64,000 bases of DNA from Nemertoderma westbladi (taxonomy: Eukaryota > Xenacoelomorpha > Nemertodermatida > Nemertodermatidae). A program made the position numbers and the translations under genes. The stretch covers positions 39,482 to 103,481 of the forward strand of contig JAUCBJ010006679.1 of NCBI GenBank assembly GCA_032718475.1. Direction: 5' to 3'. The notes beneath the pieces were generated by a model. The model was given only the letters and a program-made list of their open reading frames with translations, had not been told where the DNA came from and made no database searches. Of the stretch, positions 56,714-64,000 are shown in pieces (within the stretch, counting starts at the first letter, position 1; every line of letters begins with the position of its first letter).

Positions 56714-57907
56714 ATGTTTGGCGCATCCCGAAACTATTGGAAGCCTGGCTGCAGCAGTATATCTAAAACCGGCACCAGCCTTCTGCGCGAATACTGTGAC
56801 ATAATCCGCGTGACGCCTCAGTTTGACCTGACCAACTCCGAAGGACAGACGTTTACGTATCGGGTTACAGTGGGGGACATCAGTCGGCAGGGCGAAGGAA
56901 CCAGCAAGAAATCCGCAAAGCACAAAGCCGCTGAGAATGTTCTATGGGAGCTGCGGCATCTTATGGACGCCGAAGTGCAGAAGCGCTGCCTCCCTCCGCA
57001 TTTCTTTAGTAAACCTAACAGCGGGTTAGTGTTCGTCCCGTTGGAAGAAGAGTTGGAGGGGATAAACCCCGCGGGTGAGCTGCAAGTCTACGCGGGAGCT
57101 CACGGCTGGGCCATGCCGGTTTACCAGCAAGTCGACGAGATCGGGCCGAGTCACAGCAAGAAGTTTGTCTACGAGGTCACCGTGAATGGTATGCGAGAGC
57201 ACGGCGTCGGCTTATCGAAGAAAGTGGCTAAACGAGAGTCGGCAGTGGCGATGTTGCGACGAGTTGGGAAACTGAAACCGGTAGTCGACGGCGAAGGAGA
57301 GATAGAGGATGATGTGGACGAGCTATTCATACCTCCATCGGATAACTTCGTCAGTCGGAGAAACTCCGATATGGTGTGGAACTCAGCCGTTCCTCCTCGG
57401 TTGTCTGACGCCGCTGTCAGACAAGCCGCCTTACGTGAGAAACTCGTCGACGCGGTTAAAAACGCGAACGGTAAAAGGATTCGAAATTTGTTGGACTTGT
57501 TACCTAGCGACGAGACTAGTGAGGTTGATAATCCTCGGGAGTTACTGGATGAGGTAGCTGCTAGGTGTGGGTTTGTCGTCGAGATTGTTGACATGTCGGA
57601 TAGATTGGCCCCTAATAGGAACAAATCCGAACCCATGGAGGTCAATCATTGTGTGTTTATTAAGTTGTCAACGCAACCGGTTACAGTTACTCACGGATTT
57701 GGTTTAACTCGCGATCATGCTATACACGACGCGGCGCGCAATGCTATGAATCATTTGTGGCTTTGCGGTCGCGTTTTTCTCACGTCAGGAAAAATCGATG
57801 TTCCAGATGTAGAAGAAGAAGTTACTGAGGAGAAACCCAAATACGTTCCCAGTAAACCTTCTGTTAAAGTCCTTAAAATATATCCGGCGCGTGAAAAAAC
57901 ACCCTAA
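56714..57907 (+). CDS. Three-dsRBD protein, TARBP2/PRKRA/Loquacious family (397 aa, intronless)
   Basis: Family members are Dicer partners that bind double-stranded RNA and help load small RNAs. ATG at 56714, stop TAA 57905-57907. dsRBD1 is about residues 22-82, with TPQFDLTNSEG, FTYRVTVGD and EGTSKKSAKHKAAENVL, very close to TARBP2/PRKRA dsRBD1. dsRBD2 is about 121-184, with GWAMPVYQQVDEIGPSHSKK and GLSKKVAKRESAVAML. dsRBD3, about 275-350, is the diverged type-B form used for Dicer or self contact (CVFIKLST, HAIHDAARNAMNHL). Length and domain order fit the family. Coding without introns is unusual for it and suggests a retrocopy that has stayed open, or intron loss. AATAAA lies at 57910-57915. 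Confidence 0.85.
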   Translation: MFGASRNYWKPGCSSISKTGTSLLREYCDIIRVTPQFDLTNSEGQTFTYRVTVGDISRQGEGTSKKSAKHKAAENVLWELRHLMDAEVQKRCLPPHFFSKPNSGLVFVPLEEELEGINPAGELQVYAGAHGWAMPVYQQVDEIGPSHSKKFVYEVTVNGMREHGVGLSKKVAKRESAVAMLRRVGKLKPVVDGEGEIEDDVDELFIPPSDNFVSRRNSDMVWNSAVPPRLSDAAVRQAALREKLVDAVKNANGKRIRNLLDLLPSDETSEVDNPRELLDEVAARCGFVVEIVDMSDRLAPNRNKSEPMEVNHCVFIKLSTQPVTVTHGFGLTRDHAIHDAARNAMNHLWLCGRVFLTSGKIDVPDVEEEVTEEKPKYVPSKPSVKVLKIYPAREKTP

Positions 57908-58300
57908 ATAATAAAACCACTCCACACAGCCAAACAGTGCGCAGTAGTACCGGTACCATACAGGTCGCGGAACAGAAACAATTATTTTCAGTGAGTTTAT
58001 ATAAAAGTAACCATCAATATCTTCAACGATTATGCTGAGACTAACTATTTTTACATATTACGTTTTATTTATTTATTCAATTCTGCAAAATTATGTTAAT
58101 AAATATAAGTATCGGTAAACTTGAAACAGCTCTTGGCTGTTACCTTTAATTCAGTAAATATCCCTTATAACTATCGTCGAAGGTTGAACACTCGGTAGTC
58201 ACTTTATTTACCGCCAACCATTTTATTTACACCCCAGTAGAAATCAGGTTGCAGGTTCTAATCACACACATTAACCTGGATAATAATAACGCCTTGCGCG
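57908..58300. other. 3' flank; no gene seen
   Basis: AATAAA-like words just after the stop and near 58098 could end the upstream transcript. AT-rich. Confidence 0.4.
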
Positions 58301-58304
58301 AAAA

Positions 58305-58395
58305 GAGTCACGGGAGATAGGGAGTTGTGGTGGCGCAATTTTATCGGTAAGCCAGCGTATCATTCTTAACACGCTGCATTACAGCATTTCGATGG
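58305..58395 (+). repeat. LINE 3'-tail fragment
   Basis: GATAGGGAGTTGTGGTGGCG and AAGCCAGCGTATCATTCTTA match the terminal 85 bp of the LINE at 63910-63975. Confidence 0.75.
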
Positions 58396-59980
58396 TAGAT
58401 TACATGGTTGTGGCGCAATTTTTTTTATAAGGCACGTAACAAATGAGTCCAAAGGAAGTAAAAGTCCAAGATTTTGGTCAAAGTTGTAAAATTTTAACCG
58501 CTAAACGAGTTAATCGCAGTTATTCTTCAAACCTGTAGTAAATTGTTGATACTAGTGGAAAGTTGACTGTGCAAGGATTCCAAATATGTAATAACTATTT
58601 ACATCATTGTGTGCAAAGTAGTACTTTGCAGCTTCATGAGCCGAGTTTATTTATGTACCGAGCGAGTCTTTAACTCTGAAAATGATGTATTGGAAGTTTG
58701 TTATTGGAAGTTATCTACTCATGGATATGATAAATCTTTGACCCATCTTGACTTTGGTCGACTGAAGCAAACCGAGTCATCGTCTGCATCCGTTCAGTTT
58801 TACTGAACACTGTCGCCATTTTCTTTGCTCATTTTCTCTAAAGTGTCTTCTATTGGACGTTTCGCCATAATGGATTACAGTACATGTTAAATAATTACAG
58901 TATTTACATACAGTGTAGCAAGTCCCGTCACTGCAATCTGCAAACTGGATAATAAGCAGCACTTATTAACATAAATGGAAATAATACATTCTGGAATACG
59001 GTATTTGAAGTTGTTTCCATATCATTGATTACTTTGCAGCGTTCCGGTCTATAGGCTGCAACGCTGCAAAGTAGTACTTTGCAGCGTTACGAGTAATTCA
59101 CCAGAACGCTGTTAAGTTGACATAATGTAACGAAAATATTTGTGCAGGCCATTTATTCCATTGTTTTTTTCCATGTTCTAGAACGTTTTGTTTATCTCAT
59201 AAGTAGCTTGGCAACAATGCAATGCCTACATAATAATACTAGTAAATGGATATTAATACATAATCAAAAATGTTCTAGAACATTGTGTATTTATTAAATA
59301 GAATAAATGGCCTCCAACGGAAACAAATACATGCAACTTTTGAATGCCCATATCTCAGCTATTACCCAACTACCCTAAATTCAAATAGTTTAACATATTT
59401 GGAATCGTTGCACGGTCAGATTTCCACTAGTACTAACAAATCACTAAGGTTTGAAGAATAACTGCGGTGTAATTTTTATAATGAAATGGGGTGATACAAT
59501 TTCGTCGGAGACACCTTTTTTAGGCTGCAGGAGCTAGAATTTCCAAAACTATTATAAAAACGATTGTAAACGGCAGTGATTATTTATGTCCTTTCATTTG
59601 ACTTTTTTGTCCTCCTTTTTTTTCCGAATTGTGCATAATGACTTTTGTTGTCCCTTTAATGACTTTTGTTGTCCTTTAAAGACTTTTTATGTATGTATTT
59701 CTTCAAACTGTCAGACTGCTGATTTCTGGACTGTCAGACAGTTGATTTCAACATGCCTATGCCAAAACATTCAAAATTTGTTGATTTCTGGTCTGTCGGA
59801 CAGTTGGTTTCACTGCCTGTGCCAAAACATTCAAAATTCCATGATTTATAGACTATGAGATAGATTTCCATATGCGCCTGTGGTAAAAGACTCTAAATTT
59901 AATAGTTTGTGGTTGTTGTCGATAATCGATTACCACATGACGTAGCAAAACACTCATTTTATAGCAAAAATAATTACCAA
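58396..59980. other. Intergenic; no gene seen
   Basis: AAAGTAGTACTTTGCAGC occurs at about 58616 and 59070. The block TTCTGG(A/T)CTGTC(A/G)GACAGTT is duplicated near 59723 and 59787. No supported gene. Confidence 0.4.
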
Positions 59981-59984
59981 TTGA

Positions 59985-60420
59985 TGGAAAGGAGCTGGTT
60001 AAGGCCGGATTTTCTAACCAAAATAATAAACAGTCACTTTACCAAATGAAGGAAAGGAGCAGGTTACAGAGGCTAGCCTTTCTAACCAAAACAATAAACG
60101 GTCATTTTACCAAATCAGGGAAAGGAGCAGGTTACAGAGGCGGGATTTTCTAACCAAAACAATAAACGATAACATTACCAATTGAGAGAAAGGAGCAGGT
60201 TACAGACGCGGGATTTCCTAACAAAAAAAAATAAACGATCACTTTACTAAATGAAGGAAAGGGGCAGGTTACAGAGGCGGGCCTTTCTAACCAAAACAAT
60301 AAACGATCACTAACTAATTGAGGGAAAGGAGCCGGTTACAGAGGCGGGATTTTCTAACCAAAACAATAAACGATCACTTAACTAATTGAGGGAAAGGAGT
60401 AGTCAGGCCGGTTAGTAGAA
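59985..60420. repeat. ~67-bp tandem repeat, array 1 (R1-derived, inverse)
   Basis: Six to seven units with GGAAAGGAGCAGGTTACAGA, GGCGGGATTTTCTAACCAAA and ACAATAAACGATCACTTTAC. It is the reverse complement of the R1 core seen at 34.1 and 55.6 kb. Confidence 0.85.
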
Positions 60421-60608
60421 GACAGTAGTCATGATCCATTATAAAACTGATAAATTATGTGAAAGGTATATCCAGATTTTCCACAATCCAGTTTGGCCTA
60501 TCAATTATTTGAAATTTATTAGCACAACCGCGGTCAGCCGGTAGGCCTATCATTACCGTATTTAAATGGTAGGCTACACAGTATGCCCACTGCAGTACCG
60601 GTGTAACA

Positions 60609-60655
60609 GGAAAATATGCCCCCCCGGGAAATGTGCCCGGGGGGGCATATTTTCC
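60609..60655. repeat. Perfect 20-bp inverted repeat, 7-nt loop
   Basis: 60609-60628 (GGAAAATATGCCCCCCCGGG) is the exact reverse complement of 60636-60655. Related partial copies follow to 60735 and again at 61850-61975. Confidence 0.95.
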
Positions 60656-60735
60656 TAGGAAAAAATGCCCCCCCGGGCAAATTTCCCTAGGAAAAAATGC
60701 CCCCCCCCCTTAGGAAATTATGCCCCCCCTGAATT
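60656..60735. repeat. Repeats of the TTTCCTAGGAAAAAATGCCCCC motif
   Basis: Three copies spaced about 40 bp, with the palindrome CCTAGG between C-runs. Confidence 0.8.
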
Positions 60736-60784
60736 ATACAATAAACAAAACTTATTACTACTAAAACTTACAAAAATTATACAA

Positions 60785-61000
60785 AACAACAAACAGTCAC
60801 TTTACCAAATGAAGGAAAGGAGCAGGTTACAGAGGCATGCCTTTCTAACCAAAACAATAAACGATCATTTAACTAATTGAGGGAAAGGAGCAGGTTACAG
60901 AGGCGGGATTTTCTAACCAAAACTAATAAACAGTCACTTTAGCAAATCAAGGAAAGGTGCAGGTTACAGAGACGGAATTTTCTAACCAAAACAAGCGGTC
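60785..61000. repeat. ~67-bp tandem repeat, array 2
   Basis: Three further units of the 59.99-60.42 kb repeat. Confidence 0.85.
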
Positions 61001-61458
61001 AGGTCAGGTATTCTAGGTCATTGATCAAGAAAACTTGCCACCTCCATGCAGCATAAAGGAGGTGCACCTGTAGCTGCATAGACCCTCTTACTAGGGCAAA
61101 TCTGGTCCTGTAACTAGGACCCCCTTCGTTCTGGGATAAGGACGCCCTTGGTCCTGGATTAAGGACCCATATACTTGGCTGCAGGGGTATATGGCCTGAC
61201 CAGGCAGATGGTGATCTACCAATGGCTGGTTAGGAGTAGAGTGTTCTCATGTCCACTCTGAGCAGCTGAGGGCACTTCACTGCGACCTGCACCTGGCAGC
61301 AAGGGTACAGGGCATGACCCAGCAGATGAGCTGCAACAGCCAATGGTGGGTCATGTACGCCAGAGTAGATATGGGTGATGGGCCTCATATCTGACTCCAT
61401 TGCGACACCCACCCTGTGGAATGGCAAACCAGGGTGTGGTATTGGCCCCGAGAGCTGA
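61001..61458. mobile_element. GC-rich insert splitting the 67-bp array, unidentified
   Basis: The array breaks at CTAACCAAAACAA and resumes at ACCAAAACAATATACG. The intervening 450 bp is GC-rich and unlike its surroundings, with an internal near-repeat (GCAGATG(G/A).....CCAATGG(C/T)GG). No coding frame is recognised. Possibly a SINE or a LINE 5' piece. Confidence 0.4.
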
Positions 61459-61585
61459 ACCAAAACAATATACGATAACATTACCACCAATTGAGAGAAA
61501 GGAGCAGGTTACAGAGGCGGGATTTTCTAACCAAAACAATAAACAATCACTTTACCAAATCAGGGAAAGGAGCAGGTTACAGACT
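61459..61585. repeat. ~67-bp tandem repeat, array 3
   Basis: Two more units after the insert, ending at GGAGCAGGTTACAGAC. Confidence 0.85.
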
Positions 61586-61849
61586 TAAAAAAGCTTGGAG
61601 CTGCTGGGCGCCCACACAACACCACACACTCGCACTGCTGTTATACCAGTACTTACTACAGTAGCCTACTGACTTAGATACTTCAGTATGCTGTTCTACA
61701 TCCCTTTGCCTTACCTGCTTACCTACCGGCAGACCGGTACCGTACTATTCTTCCAACTATTACAAGTTCTGCAGTTGGTAGATTAAAAGTGGCTACCAGC
61801 AGACCGGTATCGTACCAGTTTTCAGACTTTTGAGGGGGGCTAATTTTCC

Positions 61850-61975
61850 TGAGGGGAGGCATTATTTCCTAAGGAGAAAATGCCCCCCCGGGCTAAATTT
61901 CCTAGGAAAAATTGCCCGGGGGGACATAATATCCTAGGAAATAATGCCCCGGGGGGCATATTCTAGGGGGGGCTG
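61850..61975. repeat. Second C/G-run palindrome cluster
   Basis: GAAAATGCCCCCCCGGG, TTTCCTAGGAAA and CCCGGGGGGACATAAT are variants of the motif at 60609-60735. Confidence 0.8.
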
Positions 61976-62381
61976 ATTTCCTTGTGACACCGGTGTCGGT
62001 ACTAAAATGCCTAAAATACCTGCTTTATACCTACATCTGTACATACAATACAGCAATACTGCAAAATAGTGCTCTATATACTAATACCGGTACTGATAGC
62101 CTGAGAGAACAGCAGTAGAGAAACCGGTAGCATGGAACCTAACGGTAAATTTCTGGAGGACATAAAAAGTAAAAAAAAGGACATCATGAGTGATTTAAAC
62201 GGACAATAAAAATTATTGCGCTTGTAAACGTAGACTTGTCAAATATTGAGTGGTTTTGTCCCTAAATATATTAGGCCTAGTCTTATAACAATGACTTCGT
62301 GGATACTGTAAATTGTTGGACAAGTACTGTATACATATTATAGGAAAGGTGTCTCCATTAAGGTGTCTCCATTAAGTAAAG
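61976..62381. other. 5' flank of the LINE copy
   Basis: No gene seen. GGTGTCTCCATTAA is tandemly repeated just before the LINE (62349-62376). Confidence 0.4.
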
Positions 62382-62384
62382 GTG

Positions 62385-63965
62385 TCTGAGTCTGTACTCC
62401 CAGATATTCCCATTGGCGATATCTCCTTTGCAGAAGTGAAGGCTGCTGCAAAGAGCATTAAGACCAATCGTGCCAGTGGAGTAGATGGTGTTCCCCCTGA
62501 GGTCTTTAAAATACCTGAGTGTTTAAAGCTCATCTATCCCATCATAGTAGACATGTACCGTACAACAAGAGTCCCCCAAGAAATGAAAACAAATAAGTTG
62601 GTGCCAGTTCCCAAGAAGGGCAACCTAACACTCTATGGTTCTTTTCGGGGAATCTCATTGATCTCGATTGCTGCAAAGCTATACAATAGGATTCTATTAA
62701 ATCGCATCAGGGATCCCATTGAGAGACTGCTCCGTGGAAATCAGAATGGGTTCCGTAAAGGTCGTGGGACCATGGAGCCCATTTTGGCACTTAGAAGGAT
62801 AATTGAAGAATTATCAAAAAAGAAAGACAGGCATCTGGCTGTTATCTTTGTTGACTTCTTCAAGGCCTTTGATTCAGTCTCTCGCTCACGTATGTTCAGC
62901 ATACTTTCATTATATGGGATTCCTGATGAAATTATTGCAGCAATCAGATCAGTATACGATGGTTCGACAACATTTGTGTCAACTGTTGACGGTGACACAG
63001 AACCATTTGAAGTGTTATGGGGCGTCCTCCAAGGAGACACACTTGCACCATTCTTATTCATTATTGTGGTTGACTATGTTTTACGCATGTCATTAGATCA
63101 TCATAATGATGATGGGGTGATGATAACTCCACCTACTGGCTCCAGAAGTCGAGGAAATCCTGCCAAGTACCTAACTGATCTAGACTTTGCTGATGACTTA
63201 GGAGTACTCTCAGAATCATTAGAGGGAGCCCAACGGCTCCTCAGCTCATTAGAACATGCTGCTTCTAGTGTTGGTCTTTTTATTAACTCCAGAAAGACCA
63301 AAATTCTGACAGTTAACTTTGAAAGTCCTCAGCAAGTCTGTGATCGGATGAGCATAAGCTCAAAGGATGGTATGCTTGAGCATGTCGACGACTTCTGTTA
63401 CCTGGGATCATGGATCCGGAAGTCAGGTGAGGACCTTCGAATACGTAAGGGAAAGGCATGGGCAGCCTTGAATAGGCTTTCCAGGATTTGGAAGTCACCG
63501 AGAATTAATCGGAAACTTAAGGTCCGATTATTTAGAGCAGCAGTAGTTCCAGTACTCCTCTACGGGAGTCCATGCTGGGCTCTAACTGCTGAGGACACCA
63601 AATCTCTGGATGGCACATTCACAAGAATGCTACGCCGGGTTCATTGTGTCAAGTACAATGCACACATCTCCAACCAGACACTATATAACATTGGAGGTGT
63701 CTCATTGGTTCCCCCAAGCTTGACACTAGAACAAAATCGCCTCCGCTTTGCAGGACATTGCTTTCGCCGTGAGGACCAGCCAGTGCATAATCTTGTACTT
63801 TGGCAGCCTCATGGAGTGAATAAGCATGGTGGACAGCCCATGACTTTCTTGAGACGCATCTTAAAGGACACTGGCCTTAAAGATGCGGATGATCTAGCAA
63901 ATGTCATGGGTGATAGGGAGTTGTGGCGGTGCAATTTTGTTGACAAGCCGGCACAGCATTCTTAA
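62385..63965 (+). CDS. LINE reverse transcriptase (about 526 aa, 5'-truncated, frame intact)
   Basis: Non-LTR reverse transcriptase that primes cDNA synthesis on nicked target DNA. No ATG start is evident at the 5' end (the frame opens at GTG 62382), as expected for a truncated copy. Blocks in order: NRASGVDGVPPEVFK, LVPVPKKGN, FRGISLISIAAKLYNRIL, NGFRKGRGT, FVDFFKAFDSV, LQGDTLAPFLFI, LDFADDLGVL, INSRKTKIL, then the RLRFAGHCFRRED C-terminus. All polymerase Asp residues are present and there are no stops before TAA 63963-63965. The apurinic endonuclease domain is missing. Clade is RTE/CR1-like by feel; a tree would settle it. Confidence 0.9.
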   Translation, partial: SESVLPDIPIGDISFAEVKAAAKSIKTNRASGVDGVPPEVFKIPECLKLIYPIIVDMYRTTRVPQEMKTNKLVPVPKKGNLTLYGSFRGISLISIAAKLYNRILLNRIRDPIERLLRGNQNGFRKGRGTMEPILALRRIIEELSKKKDRHLAVIFVDFFKAFDSVSRSRMFSILSLYGIPDEIIAAIRSVYDGSTTFVSTVDGDTEPFEVLWGVLQGDTLAPFLFIIVVDYVLRMSLDHHNDDGVMITPPTGSRSRGNPAKYLTDLDFADDLGVLSESLEGAQRLLSSLEHAASSVGLFINSRKTKILTVNFESPQQVCDRMSISSKDGMLEHVDDFCYLGSWIRKSGEDLRIRKGKAWAALNRLSRIWKSPRINRKLKVRLFRAAVVPVLLYGSPCWALTAEDTKSLDGTFTRMLRRVHCVKYNAHISNQTLYNIGGVSLVPPSLTLEQNRLRFAGHCFRREDQPVHNLVLWQPHGVNKHGGQPMTFLRRILKDTGLKDADDLANVMGDRELWRCNFVDKPAQHS

Positions 63966-64000
63966 AAATGCAGCTGCAATGCAGCATGCCGATGCTAGTA
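62385..64000 (+). mobile_element. LINE copy, plus strand, runs off the window
   Basis: 5'-truncated within the reverse-transcriptase domain. The 3' UTR reaches the window edge at GATGCTAGTA, where the (TAG)n tail of the other copy begins. It is nearly identical to 14209-15537. Confidence 0.9.

Noticed and set aside
62385-63965. Host gene with a reverse-transcriptase domain
   Set aside because: Near-identical to a clearly inserted, tail-bearing LINE copy at 14.2 kb.

Overview
This window is animal (metazoan) nuclear DNA. The evidence is spliced exons with GT/AG junctions, LINE and BEL/Pao retroelements, long minisatellites, and two recognisable host genes: a BAF/BANF1-like DNA-bridging protein and a TARBP2/PRKRA/Loquacious-like double-stranded RNA-binding protein. 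Frequent TACCGGTA and TAGGCCTA words and the LINE type suggest a marine invertebrate, but the species cannot be fixed from sequence alone. Most of the window is mobile or tandemly repeated DNA.

Layout. 1 to about 7.7 kb: the 3' part of an old BEL/Pao element (element A) with RNase H, integrase, an exonuclease-like ORF and a CCHC-knuckle ORF, all broken, then a probable 3' LTR. 7.7-12.05 kb and 16.92-20.33 kb: two arrays of a 23-bp minisatellite. Each is followed by a near-identical block of about 1.1 kb (12.05-13.13 and 20.33-21.40 kb) holding two minus-strand 69-nt proline-rich exons, so an exon pair has been tandemly duplicated. Between them lie a long-terminal-inverted-repeat element (13.5-16.75 kb) and a LINE copy with 97-bp target duplications. 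21.3-28.5 kb: a palindrome, old repeats, one possible exon and a 52-bp array. 28.57-29.57 kb: a two-exon BAF-like gene. 29.9-39.4 kb: short tandem arrays, LINE scraps, ACGT-rich blocks and a tRNA-like sequence.

40,266-55,635: a complete LTR-bounded BEL/Pao insertion of 15.4 kb (element B). It has 1,271-bp LTRs that are almost identical and a perfect 5-bp target duplication (AACGT). It encodes Gag and protease, lacks reverse transcriptase, RNase H and the integrase core, and carries two extra ORFs where an env gene would sit: a 1,042-aa protein whose C-terminal third resembles a DEDD 3'-5' exonuclease, and a CCHC zinc-knuckle protein. Diverged versions of the same two ORFs follow integrase in element A. 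The pair is therefore a standing part of this BEL/Pao lineage, and it is the most novel thing in the window.

56.7-57.9 kb: an intronless ORF for a three-dsRBD protein. 58.3-62.1 kb: LINE tails, a 67-bp repeat array, and GC-rich palindromes. 62.4-64.0 kb: an intact LINE reverse-transcriptase reading frame nearly identical to the copy at 14.2-15.5 kb.

Several long open frames start with GTG or TTG rather than ATG; start choices are given only where an ATG supports them.
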